From Brevibacillus panacihumi (GTDB lineage Bacteria; Bacillota; Bacilli; Brevibacillales; Brevibacillaceae), in assembly GCF_003710985.1 (NCBI RefSeq), contig NZ_RHHT01000030.1, positions 1 to 64,000 on the forward strand: a stretch of 64,000 nt of DNA, in the 5' to 3' direction. A program made the position numbers and the translations under genes. The stretch's first letter is position 1. Each line of letters starts with the position of its first letter. Shown one piece after another: positions 1-8,476 of this stretch. The notes beneath the pieces are model-generated. The model was not told where the DNA came from and made no database searches. It saw nothing but the letters and a program-made list of their open reading frames with translations.

Positions 1-127
1 AATTTAGTTTAGCAGTTACATAGCTCTGGATAGCTGTGCTAGTCTTTCTTTAGAGAGAGTAAAGCTTGAACAAGAGTGGGAACATTTTATCACCGGAGTC
101 AAGTCAAGACCGCTAATCCGTTCGCTG

Positions 128-2854
128 ATGTACGAGTCATGGCTGCGTTGTCAGAAACAAAACATCAATCCGCTGCATAACAAGGCTGCGATAAGTCTTT
201 CCAAGGAACAGATCGAGGAATATATGCAAACCGAACTTCACTATCCCATTCTGAAGCCGATGCTTTTGCAGTTGAAGAATCAGTCTATCGATACTGGTCA
301 TTTAATCACGTTTTGCAATTCCTCCGGAGATATCGTGTATTTGGATGGCGATGTGTCGCTCATGTTAAAAGCCGAGGACATGAACTTTGTGATCGGCTCT
401 TCCTGGGCAGAAAATAAGGCCGGGACCAATGCGATCGGGACGTCGCTCGTTACCGGTTCGCCCATGCAAGTATTTGCCGGAGAGCATTTTTGTCAAGAAG
501 TACAAAAATGGACATGCTCTGCAGCTCCCATCCGAGACCCGGCGACCCAAAAAATACTGGGGGTCATGAATATGACGGGCTTATGGAGAGCGTATCATCC
601 TCATTCTTTATCTGCGGTTATTTCAGCAGCACGGACGGTAGAACAAGAGCTATACAAACAATTGGAGCAAGAGCGGTTTAGACTTACGGAATACTATTCT
701 GATCTTCTTGCTTCTTCCGCGAAGACTCCTTTCTTGATCCTGGATCGCGGGTGTAAGGTAATCCATGCATCCCCTATGCTATATATCGAAGGTTGGATAG
801 ATGCAAATGATTGTTTAGCGGGCGCTCCTCCTGCTCCCTTCCCCTTGACGTCGAGAATGCAATGGGAAGTTGAGCATCGCAGAGGATTCTGGCGATTTGA
901 ACTCAGTCCCTACATATACGGCGGCAATCCGATAGGGGCGATTGTTTACGTTTTTCCTCCGAACGTCATAAAGCCCGTACTGAACGAAAGTACACTGGTA
1001 TCCCTACCTATTGAAAAAGAGGTCGAATCAGCAATGGGTGATATTGCTGTCAAAACAAGTGTTAAGAGCGATGCCTTTTACAAGTCCCTTTTTGAAGACA
1101 ATCCTTCCGCAATCATCTGTTATGATCTGCATGGGAATATATTGGAGGTAAACCCGGCCGTCGAGAGATTGGTTGGCTATACGATTGAAGAGCTGCAGAA
1201 TACCAACATTGAGTCTCTTATTTTGCCAGAGTATGTAGAGAAAAGAGTAGACCACTTCGCAAAAGTGAGAATGGGCAAGCCGCAAGAAATTGATATCGCT
1301 GTCAGGCACAAAAATGGACATACAATCGATGTTAGGATTCATTATTTTCCGATGTTTGATCAACACGAAATCATCGGGGTTTACGGAATTGCGAAAGACA
1401 TTACCAAGCATAAACAAATCGAGGAAGATCTGAAATCAACAAAAGAGCAGCTGGACTTATATTTAAAAAACACAGTCGATTCGATTGTTGTGTTGGACCT
1501 GCAGTTCAAGGTTATCAAAGTGAATCAAGCCTTTGAGAGAATGTTTGGCTGGACGGAGCAGGAAGTAATCGGTGGGGAGCTGCCCACGATACCCGACTTT
1601 TTACTCGACGAGTTCAGCAGACTCCAGCGGGAAATTGTCAACAGTCGACACGTTACCTCGTATGAGACAGTGAGACAGCGCAAAGATGGAAGTCTGCTGG
1701 ATGTCAGCACGTTTATGTCGCCGCTCTCAGATACGCAAGGGAATGTGATCGCTTTTGTCGCGATTCTGCGAGATATTACAGAACGCAAGCGAATGGAAGA
1801 AGCACTAAAAGAAAAAGAAAAGCAATTGCGCACCTTGATTAATGCCATGCCGGATTCAGTATGCTTCAAGGATGGCGAAGGGCGATGGGTCGAAGCGAAT
1901 GATTGCTGTTTGCGTACTTTCCAGCTGGAAAATATTCCTTTCCAAGGAAAGCGAGATAGTGAATTGGCAGAGACTGCCCCCTTTTTTCGTACGGCGCTGT
2001 GGCAGTGTGAAGAGTCGGACAACAAGGTTTGGGAGCAGGGCAGTACGGTCCGGTTGGAAGAAATCATCCCGCAGCCGGATGGAGAGTGCAAAGTGTTCGA
2101 TGTCAGCAAAGTCCCCTTGTTTGATTCGGATGGACGGCGAAAAGGAATTGTTGTCATCAGTCGTGATATCACGGAGCTGAAGAGGACGGAAGAGCTGCTG
2201 CGCAAATCCGATAAGCTATCGGTGGTGGGGCAATTGGCAGCAGGCGTTGCGCATGAGATCCGAAATCCATTGACCTCCATCAGAGGGTTCATTCAGTTTA
2301 TCAAGGAGGGCAACTACAAAGAAGAATATTTTCACATGATATTATCGGAGCTGGACAGAATCCAATCGGTTGTAAACGAATTTTTGGTACTGGCAAAACC
2401 ACAGGCGATCAACTTTCAACCTCGAGAACTGACATCTCTGTTGAATCAGGTCGTCGAATTGCTAAAAACAGAAGCCATTATGAATGATGTCCAAATTGAG
2501 GTTGAGTTTGAGCGTACATTCCTCATTGTGAATTGTGAAGAAAATCAATTAAAACAAGTCTTCATTAATATTCTTAAAAATGCGATTGAAGCCATGCCAA
2601 ACGGAGGGGAAATCAAGATCCAGCTTCAGCAGCAGCAAAATGCAGTCTCGATTCGCTTCATTGACCAAGGAGATGGCATTGACGAAGACCGCATACAAAA
2701 ATTGGGCGAGCCTTTTTATACAACAAAAGAAAAGGGCACGGGATTGGGCCTGATGATCAGTTATAAAATTGTGCAGGCTCATCGGGGAAGCATGAAGATC
2801 AATAGCCAAAAGAATAGAGGGACGACCGTCGAGATCATGCTGCCGATCGAGTAG
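128..2854 (+). CDS. Orphan multi-PAS sensor histidine kinase with AcoR-like GAF domain
   Basis: A cytoplasmic sensor kinase of about 908 residues with no transmembrane segment. Residues 1-180 resemble the GAF region of AcoR-type activators (SSWAENKAGTNAIGTS, then an APIRD motif). PAS repeats follow at about 310-430, 435-555 and 565-690. A HisKA domain carries the phospho-acceptor His709 in AHEIRNPLTSIRGF, and the HATPase domain ends the protein with GTGLGLMIS. The kinase core resembles sporulation kinases of the KinA/KinE group (family knowledge), and the absence of a neighbouring regulator fits a phosphorelay kinase. ATG128 is the only standard start after the stop at 5-7, yet the frame upstream of it (8-127) already reads like the conserved N-terminus, so the start is uncertain. 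A terminator follows at 2979-3002. Confidence 0.85.
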   Translation: MYESWLRCQKQNINPLHNKAAISLSKEQIEEYMQTELHYPILKPMLLQLKNQSIDTGHLITFCNSSGDIVYLDGDVSLMLKAEDMNFVIGSSWAENKAGTNAIGTSLVTGSPMQVFAGEHFCQEVQKWTCSAAPIRDPATQKILGVMNMTGLWRAYHPHSLSAVISAARTVEQELYKQLEQERFRLTEYYSDLLASSAKTPFLILDRGCKVIHASPMLYIEGWIDANDCLAGAPPAPFPLTSRMQWEVEHRRGFWRFELSPYIYGGNPIGAIVYVFPPNVIKPVLNESTLVSLPIEKEVESAMGDIAVKTSVKSDAFYKSLFEDNPSAIICYDLHGNILEVNPAVERLVGYTIEELQNTNIESLILPEYVEKRVDHFAKVRMGKPQEIDIAVRHKNGHTIDVRIHYFPMFDQHEIIGVYGIAKDITKHKQIEEDLKSTKEQLDLYLKNTVDSIVVLDLQFKVIKVNQAFERMFGWTEQEVIGGELPTIPDFLLDEFSRLQREIVNSRHVTSYETVRQRKDGSLLDVSTFMSPLSDTQGNVIAFVAILRDITERKRMEEALKEKEKQLRTLINAMPDSVCFKDGEGRWVEANDCCLRTFQLENIPFQGKRDSELAETAPFFRTALWQCEESDNKVWEQGSTVRLEEIIPQPDGECKVFDVSKVPLFDSDGRRKGIVVISRDITELKRTEELLRKSDKLSVVGQLAAGVAHEIRNPLTSIRGFIQFIKEGNYKEEYFHMILSELDRIQSVVNEFLVLAKPQAINFQPRELTSLLNQVVELLKTEAIMNDVQIEVEFERTFLIVNCEENQLKQVFINILKNAIEAMPNGGEIKIQLQQQQNAVSIRFIDQGDGIDEDRIQKLGEPFYTTKEKGTGLGLMISYKIVQAHRGSMKINSQKNRGTTVEIMLPIE

Positions 2855-2935
2855 GGGGCAAACCATCTGGTATATATCGAGGATGCGCGAGCATAGGGCT
2901 TTCTCGCTGTTTCACCCTGCGGGTACTGGCATCGG

Positions 2936-2955
2936 ACGGGGGTTCGAACCCCCGT
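2936..2955. repeat. 20-nt perfect palindrome resembling a tRNA/tmRNA T-arm
   Basis: The sequence acgggggttcgaacccccgt is a perfect inverted repeat containing GGTTCGAACC, like the T-arm of tRNA or the 3' end of tmRNA, and is followed by ctttaccac. No D-arm, anticodon arm or matching acceptor strand is visible upstream, so it is at most a degraded 3' fragment or an old attachment-site scar. It could also simply be part of the 3' untranslated region. Confidence 0.3.
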
Positions 2956-2978
2956 CTTTACCACGCATATGCATGAAT

Positions 2979-3002
2979 ACCACCTGTTGAGGGTGGTTTT
3001 TT
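2979..3002 (+). terminator. Rho-independent terminator after the orphan kinase
   Basis: A stem ACCACC / GGTGGT is followed by six T residues on the plus strand. It lies about 125 nt downstream of the kinase stop codon. Confidence 0.8.
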
Positions 3003-3005
3003 GGT

Positions 3006-4397
3006 TTATCCATGCGGTTTTACCGCAGGGAGTTCTATTGTTGCACAAAAACCTTCTCCAACACCACCAGACAAACTCAACCTTCCACCATGCGCCTTTG
3101 CAATCCTTGCCGCCATCGGTAACCCCAGCCCATGCCCGTTGTGACGTGGACGTTTTCTCCTGACCGAATAGGGGAGCTCAAGCAAATCAGTCAGTTCCTC
3201 TTGGGCTATTCCCTTCCCATCATCCGAGACAACGATCCGGCAGAGCTGTTTATCCGGATCATGCGAGGTATGCAAGCGTATCTGGCAGCCTTCCGGGTTA
3301 TGACGGATACAGTTCTGCAGCAGGTTGGCAATGGCCCGCAGGAGCAGTCGTTCATCCCCGTTGATCCTGGAGCCTTCATCCGCGACATCCACTTCAAGTG
3401 TAAAACGTTCATCTACACCGTTATTCAGGAAGTCAGACGCGGCTTGTCTTGCCAATGCCGATAGCCGGATCTGTTTCATTCCTATGGGCTGCATCTCATA
3501 TTCCAGCATAGAGACAAGATTCAAATCATGTACCAGTGATCGCAGATGCTCGGCTTGCTTACGAATGATCCCCGCCAGCCGCCTGTGCTCGGAAGGAGCA
3601 TCTTCGCTTTCTGCAATTTCACTTGCGTAGCCTAGCACCATGGAAAGCGGGGTGCGAATGTCGTGTGAAATGCCTGCAATCCAATTGGAGCGAGCCTCAT
3701 CTCTGCTGTTCAAAGACTGGGTTTTCTTTTGCAACAGCAATGAGGCATGATTGATGCTCGTCGCCAAGTCAGCCAATATTCCTTTTGGCTCAATCTTTAC
3801 CTCTCTGTCGTCAGCGAGTGCGTGTATGCCATGCGTAAGCGGGCGGATCGAGTGAATCAGCTTGGATCCGATCAAGAGCGATAACAGCAAAGCAAGTACG
3901 ATATTGCCGATCAGAAAAAGGACAGCTCTCAGCGGCAAGCTTTCCACCCAGCCGACCTGAAGAATATGCTGGTATTTGGCGAGGCTCCCTTTCGGATAGC
4001 CAACCACTACCAGTCCGTCCTGATGCTCATAGACAAAGACCGGATAATCCATCAAGTAGTTGCGGGAAAACTTGGCTACATCTGTCAGGGAATACGTTCG
4101 TTCGATCTCGTCTGGCAGCTTGAATTCCCAGGCAACTTTCCCCGTATTGGCAATGAGCATGGCCCAAATCTGCTGCTCTTCCAGCAGTTTTTGCGAGAGA
4201 GGGTCCAGGATGTAATGGTTGGGGCCGCCATCCAATCCCTTGGCGACCTTTTGCACAACAAAGGAAGGGGACTCATCCGCGCTAATTCCGTTCCCAATCC
4301 AGAGTAGCAGCACCATGAAATTAAGGAGCAGGAGGAACAGGGAGATAAGGACAGTAGCATGGATGAATCGCTTTAAGATGCGAACAGTGCTTTCCAT
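3006..4397 (-). CDS. Membrane sensor histidine kinase of a peptide-resistance two-component system
   Basis: A 463-residue sensor kinase. TM1 is near residues 12-34 and TM2 near 150-172, enclosing an extracellular region of about 115 residues. A linker follows, then a HisKA motif with His245 in AGISHDIRTPLS and a HATPase domain with HGLGLPMA near the C-terminus. It starts 2 nt after the stop of the response regulator, so the two form one transcript. The divergent LanFEG-type ABC transporter at 5269 suggests that the sensor responds to a lantibiotic-like or other cationic peptide, as in CprK, SpaK or NsrK systems. The ligand is inferred from context. Confidence 0.88.
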   Translation of the reverse strand: MESTVRILKRFIHATVLISLFLLLLNFMVLLLWIGNGISADESPSFVVQKVAKGLDGGPNHYILDPLSQKLLEEQQIWAMLIANTGKVAWEFKLPDEIERTYSLTDVAKFSRNYLMDYPVFVYEHQDGLVVVGYPKGSLAKYQHILQVGWVESLPLRAVLFLIGNIVLALLLSLLIGSKLIHSIRPLTHGIHALADDREVKIEPKGILADLATSINHASLLLQKKTQSLNSRDEARSNWIAGISHDIRTPLSMVLGYASEIAESEDAPSEHRRLAGIIRKQAEHLRSLVHDLNLVSMLEYEMQPIGMKQIRLSALARQAASDFLNNGVDERFTLEVDVADEGSRINGDERLLLRAIANLLQNCIRHNPEGCQIRLHTSHDPDKQLCRIVVSDDGKGIAQEELTDLLELPYSVRRKRPRHNGHGLGLPMAARIAKAHGGRLSLSGGVGEGFCATIELPAVKPHG

Positions 4398-4399
4398 CT

Positions 4400-5113
4400 T
4401 TACTCCCCCTTCACGACAAGCTTATAGCCCAGTCCTCGTACCGTTACAAGATAATGAGGATCGGAGGGGGCTGGTTCTATCTTTTCGCGGATGCGGCGGA
4501 TGTGTACCATGAGTGTATTTTCATATCCTTCATAGTCATCGCCCCATGCCGCCTGACAGAGAGCGTCGCTGGTTACGATGCGATTTTGATTTTCATATAG
4601 CTTGGTTAGCAGGATAAGCTCCTTCGCTGTGAGAGGGTACTCGATGTCTTGATTTTTCACCGTGCAGCTTTCCAAATCGATGACGCGTGAACCTAATGGA
4701 AAGACGGGCCGCTTTTCCTGAACATAGGGTGCATAGACCCTGCGCAGGATTGCCTTTAGTCGGAGCACCAGTTCCCGCGGCAAGAATGGTTTTACCATGT
4801 AATCATCCGCGCCGAGTCCCAGTCCCAGCAATCGGTCTTCATCTTCTCCCCGTGCGGTTAAAAAGAGGACAGGCATATTGGACATTTGACGCAAAGATGT
4901 CAGCAGGGAAAAGCCATCTCCATCCGGGAGCATGACATCCAGGATGGCCATGTCAGGATTCACGGCACGGCACAGCTCTATGGCCTCTGCACAGTTGGAG
5001 GCTTGATAGATGCGGGTAAACCCTTCTTTGCGAAGAAATCTGTCCACCATATCTCGAATCTCCCGCTCATCCTCGACTATGAGCAGTTTTTTATGCTGCA
5101 GCTCATCCATCAT
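4400..5113 (-). CDS. OmpR-family response regulator
   Basis: A receiver domain (KLLIVEDEREIRD; phospho-acceptor Asp in MAILDVMLPDGDG; conserved Lys in DDYMVKPF) joined to a winged-helix DNA-binding domain ending VRGLGYKLVV. The reading frame is open to 5209, but the extra residues do not resemble a receiver. I chose the ATG at 5113 (MDELQHKK), preceded by a GGGTGAT-like ribosome site, giving about 237 residues, the normal length for the family. ATG at 5125 is an alternative. It is co-transcribed with the kinase and is the likely regulator of the divergent ABC transporter genes. Confidence 0.88.
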   Translation of the reverse strand: MMDELQHKKLLIVEDEREIRDMVDRFLRKEGFTRIYQASNCAEAIELCRAVNPDMAILDVMLPDGDGFSLLTSLRQMSNMPVLFLTARGEDEDRLLGLGLGADDYMVKPFLPRELVLRLKAILRRVYAPYVQEKRPVFPLGSRVIDLESCTVKNQDIEYPLTAKELILLTKLYENQNRIVTSDALCQAAWGDDYEGYENTLMVHIRRIREKIEPAPSDPHYLVTVRGLGYKLVVKGE

Positions 5114-5225
5114 TTCATCACCCATTTCCACTATAGCAATTTTTCCGCTATATACTCGCTCATTTCCATGATTTAAGGCTGTCGTAAGGTTGTTTTCAGG
5201 TTGCAGCAAGATAGGGCTGCCATAC

Positions 5226-5249
5226 TTGACACAAGAAACACAATGTCAA
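5226..5249. promoter_or_regulatory. Inverted repeat TTGACA-N12-TGTCAA upstream of the ABC transporter
   Basis: A hyphenated inverted repeat lies 20 nt upstream of the ABC ATPase start and between the two divergent units. The left half also matches a -35 hexamer, but no convincing -10 follows. It is a candidate operator for the adjacent response regulator; this is inferred from symmetry and position only. Confidence 0.4.
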
Positions 5250-5268
5250 TGGATGGGAGCCATGTAAC

Positions 5269-6180
5269 ATGAATCAAATCGTATCTACCCGCAACCTTTC
5301 CAAACGTTACGGGAATGTCTTTTCTGTTAACGAGGTAAACCTGTCCGTATGCGAAGGGGATATTTATGGCTTTTTGGGCCCAAACGGTGCAGGGAAAACG
5401 ACTACCTTGAAAATGCTCTTGGGGCTGGTCCGGCCCACGGGTGGAAAGGTGAAAATCTTCGGAAAGGAACTGGAGGCAAACCGCCGCTACATTTTGCAAA
5501 ATATTGGCTCACTGATTGAATCCCCGTCGAATTATGAGCATCTTACCGGACTGGAGAACATGCGTGTCGTACAGAGGCTGCGGGATGTACCGGATAAAAA
5601 CGTCACAGAAGCGCTGAAAATGGTTCGTTTGGAAAAGCAAAAGGATAAAAAGGTAGCACAGTATTCATTGGGAATGAAGCAGCGGTTGGGAATTGCAATG
5701 GCGATGCTCTCCTTTCCGAAGCTGCTGATTCTGGACGAACCGACAAATGGCCTGGACCCGGCGGGGATCGGAGAGATGCGGGAACTGATCAAATCGTTGC
5801 CGCAGCGTTACGGCATGACGATCCTCCTTTCCAGTCATCTTCTTTCGGAAATCGAGCAGATGGCGACATCAGTGGGGATCATCCACAATGGAACCATGCT
5901 GTTTCAAGGAAGTATGGAGAAGCTGCAAGCCCGAAGCAGACCAGCCATTCGGATTAAGACACAGGATCATGCTATGGCACGGGAGCTGCTCGCTAGCAGG
6001 GGATTTTTCCCGAAGGTACAAGAGGATTCTCTGTTATTGGAAAATATTACGGACTCTCAAGTTGCACAGGTGAATAGAGATTTGGTTGCGGCCGATATTG
6101 ATGTGCTTCGCATCGAAGAGCAAACGAGAAGCTTGGAGAGCATCTTCCTAGACCTTACCGGAAAGGGGAACAGCTTGTGA
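5269..6180 (+). CDS. LanF/BcrA-type ABC transporter ATPase
   Basis: ATP-binding subunit of a peptide-resistance exporter, 303 residues. Walker A is GPNGAGKTT, the signature is YSLGMKQRLGIA and Walker B is LLILDEPTNGLDP. Where most ABC ATPases have a Q-loop glutamine, this one has GSLIESPS; this E-loop is characteristic of the lantibiotic-immunity LanF group (family knowledge). The stop codon overlaps the GTG start of the first permease (GTGA). The order ATPase, permease, permease beside a two-component system matches LanFEG and CprABC loci. It probably removes cationic antimicrobial peptides or lantibiotics from the membrane; the substrate is unknown. Confidence 0.88.
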   Translation: MNQIVSTRNLSKRYGNVFSVNEVNLSVCEGDIYGFLGPNGAGKTTTLKMLLGLVRPTGGKVKIFGKELEANRRYILQNIGSLIESPSNYEHLTGLENMRVVQRLRDVPDKNVTEALKMVRLEKQKDKKVAQYSLGMKQRLGIAMAMLSFPKLLILDEPTNGLDPAGIGEMRELIKSLPQRYGMTILLSSHLLSEIEQMATSVGIIHNGTMLFQGSMEKLQARSRPAIRIKTQDHAMARELLASRGFFPKVQEDSLLLENITDSQVAQVNRDLVAADIDVLRIEEQTRSLESIFLDLTGKGNSL

Positions 6181-6935
6181 TACACGCAATCCGGCTTGAA
6201 TTTTATAAACTGCGTCGAAGATTCCTGTTTGGGATGACAGTCTTGTTTGTATGTGTTGAGCTCATTTGGGCTTTGATGGCGGCGAACATGTCGTTTGCCC
6301 GCAATCCCGATCGAGTCGGATGGGAACCTGTCATCGCGATGCTCACTTCGTTGAACGGGCTGTTTTTGCCGATTCTTTCCGCGATCGTGGTATCCCGTAT
6401 TTGTGATATGGAACACAAAGGGAATACGTGGAAGCTGCTGCTGACCTGTTCGATGAAGAGAGAAAGACTGTATGCAGCGAAATATATATGCGCATGTGCC
6501 ATCATGTTGAGCGTTTGCGCCATGCAAGGGCTGGTCATTGCTGCGTTTGGCACTGTTCAGGGGATTACACAATCAGTACCTGGCTTTTTGCTCGCCAGAT
6601 TTATGCTGGGTACCATGGTCGCCAGTATGGCCATACTTGCTTTGCAGCAATGGTTGTCCATGGTCGTGAAAAATCAGGCCTTTGCGCTCTGTCTGGGCAT
6701 GCTCGGCGGTTTTGCCGGTTTGGTGGGTGATTTGTTTCCAGCTGCAGTCAGGAAACTTCTTGTATGGTCCTACTATTCGGGGTTAAGTCCAATTGCACAA
6801 AATTATACAGGAAATGAATTGCAGTTCTATGTACGGAATCTCAGCGACTCACTGCCTGAGGTCGGGGGATTAATGGTCGTTGCAATGGCTATTTATCTGG
6901 CTGGAAGATTTTTTGCATCCAGACAGGAAGTATAG
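6177..6935 (+). CDS. LanE/MutE-type ABC permease
   Basis: A 252-residue integral membrane protein with about six hydrophobic segments, of ABC-2/bacitracin-resistance type. The GTG start overlaps the ATPase stop by four bases, indicating translational coupling. The size and the pairing with a second, equally small permease correspond to LanE in lantibiotic-immunity exporters. No catalytic motif is expected. Confidence 0.8.
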   Translation: MIHAIRLEFYKLRRRFLFGMTVLFVCVELIWALMAANMSFARNPDRVGWEPVIAMLTSLNGLFLPILSAIVVSRICDMEHKGNTWKLLLTCSMKRERLYAAKYICACAIMLSVCAMQGLVIAAFGTVQGITQSVPGFLLARFMLGTMVASMAILALQQWLSMVVKNQAFALCLGMLGGFAGLVGDLFPAAVRKLLVWSYYSGLSPIAQNYTGNELQFYVRNLSDSLPEVGGLMVVAMAIYLAGRFFASRQEV

Positions 6936-6946
6936 GAGGATCTATC

Positions 6947-7678
6947 ATGCTGCAACAGTGTATTTCTGCGGAATGGATAAAGCTGCGACGTTCGTATCTA
7001 TGGATCGTGATGATGAGCTTGCCGCTGGTGAGTGTTTGTATTGGCTGTGCGAACTTTGCCATGAATCAAGGTGTGCTGAAAAACGAGTGGTATAGCTTAT
7101 GGTCGCAGGTGAGTCTGTTCTATGGAGAGTTTTTCTTTCCGATTTTGATCGCGATTTGCAGTGCCTATTTGTGCAGGCTGGAGCATGCGAATAGGAACTG
7201 GAATATGATCATGACCGCCCCGGTGTCTGTAGGCAGTCTTTTTATTGCAAAAGTGGCTGTCATCAGTGTGCTTCTGCTTTTGGTGCAAGGTTTTTTCTTC
7301 ATTCTATATGTTGCCGGGGGAATGCTGATCGGGTTACAGGCCGATCTTCCGCCGGAGTTGCCAGGGTGGTTGTTTCGAGGCTGGATCGCAGCGGTTGCCA
7401 TCGGCGTTTTGCAGCTGGCACTGTCCGTTCGCATCCGTAGCTTTGCAGCTCCCGTCGGCATTGGTTTATGCATGACGTTTTTGGGTCTGGGAATGTATGT
7501 GATGAATTTGGGCCTGATTTTTCCGCATTCGCTGTTAACTGCCGGAATGGGAGTGTTGAGTCAGGAGGGGCTTGGTCTGGGCTCGAGTTTTCTCTTTTAC
7601 GTGATGAATCTGCTCTATATTGTGGTGATTAGCGCAGGGGTTATGTATCGAATGAGATCAACAGACGTGGTAAGTTGA
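6947..7678 (+). CDS. LanG/MutG-type ABC permease
   Basis: A 243-residue membrane protein with about six hydrophobic segments, distantly similar to the preceding permease. It follows after 11 nt with a good ribosome site (AGGAGG before ATG). It is taken as the second permease (LanG) of the exporter and the last gene of the unit. The first residues (MLQQCISAEWIKLRRSYLW) are typical of this family, in which a short amphipathic start precedes TM1. Confidence 0.8.
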   Translation: MLQQCISAEWIKLRRSYLWIVMMSLPLVSVCIGCANFAMNQGVLKNEWYSLWSQVSLFYGEFFFPILIAICSAYLCRLEHANRNWNMIMTAPVSVGSLFIAKVAVISVLLLLVQGFFFILYVAGGMLIGLQADLPPELPGWLFRGWIAAVAIGVLQLALSVRIRSFAAPVGIGLCMTFLGLGMYVMNLGLIFPHSLLTAGMGVLSQEGLGLGSSFLFYVMNLLYIVVISAGVMYRMRSTDVVS

Positions 7679-7766
7679 CTTCTTATAGCAAAAACCGTTT
7701 GAAATCCTTCAACTCACCTCATCCTATACAAAGAGGACAAATGAAAGTGGACGGGAGTGAGCTTGT

Positions 7767-8342
7767 ATGGACAAAATATGCCCTTCCATCTGGCCCGAGG
7801 AGATGCCTCCGGAAGGTACCGAGAACTGTACGGATTGCGGACTTTTTCAACATTCTCGCATGATTTGGGGAGAGGGGAACCCAAATGCCCCGATCCTGAT
7901 TCTGCTCGATAATCCAGGGGCAAGAGAAAATCGGGAGGGGGCCTCGTTTCTGTGCGGGACGAGGGAGACGATGCAAAAGGCAGCTTATGAGGCAGGCTTT
8001 GCTGATCAGGACTTGTACGCCACTTATGTGCTGAAGCGGAGGCCTGTTCGGGCGTACGACAAGCCGAAAGCGAGAGAGGCGTGCATGCAGCATCTGCTCG
8101 ATCAGCTGAAAAGCAAATCGCCCCGGTTTGTCTTTTGTTTAGGCAATGTAGCGGCGCAGGTCTTTTTCGCGGATCAAGAGGTTGAGGTGAAAAACCTGCG
8201 GCAGGAGTGGCATTCGCCGAGGGGGGTACAAACAGCCGTTTCTTACCATCCATTGGCGGTCCGCAGACGTCCCAACCTGTGGATGCATTTTGTTTCGGAT
8301 TGGAAGTTTCTCGCAGAAGCCTGCAAAGAATATCTCAAATAA
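7767..8342 (+). CDS. Uracil-DNA glycosylase superfamily protein, family-4 like
   Basis: A 191-residue protein with the family-4 UDG layout: an N-terminal C-x2-C (CTDCGL), a motif around GEGNPNAPILIL and DNPG, and a C-terminal YHPLAVRRRPNLW corresponding to the YHP motif. Canonical family-4 enzymes use four cysteines for a [4Fe-4S] cluster. Here the cysteine normally at the start of the CRPPGN segment is replaced (YVLKRRPVRAYD), while the later one (REACM) is kept. The usual GEAPG is LDNPG. It probably acts in base-excision repair of uracil, but altered cofactor binding or substrate is possible. It is monocistronic, with a terminator at 8406. Confidence 0.7.
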   Translation: MDKICPSIWPEEMPPEGTENCTDCGLFQHSRMIWGEGNPNAPILILLDNPGARENREGASFLCGTRETMQKAAYEAGFADQDLYATYVLKRRPVRAYDKPKAREACMQHLLDQLKSKSPRFVFCLGNVAAQVFFADQEVEVKNLRQEWHSPRGVQTAVSYHPLAVRRRPNLWMHFVSDWKFLAEACKEYLK

Positions 8343-8405
8343 CCAGTGAGGTCACCCCATTCCATCGCCTATGGGTGGAAAACGAAAAGGTGGCAGTAAC
8401 GATGA

Positions 8406-8450
8406 AAACGTGCGTGAGATGACTCATTTGACAGTCTCTCACGCACGTTT
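8406..8450. terminator. Bidirectional terminator between convergent genes
   Basis: A 14-bp inverted repeat, AAACGTGCGTGAGA / TCTCACGCACGTTT, with a 17-nt loop. T residues flank both ends, and it lies between the UDG gene (plus) and the MocR gene (minus). Confidence 0.75.
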
Positions 8451-8476
8451 GTTTACGAGTGGATAACGGGAACATC

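Noticed and set aside
7675..7863. A 62-residue ORF between the LanG permease and the UDG gene.
   Set aside because: It overlaps the start of the UDG gene in another frame and has no ribosome site or family resemblance.
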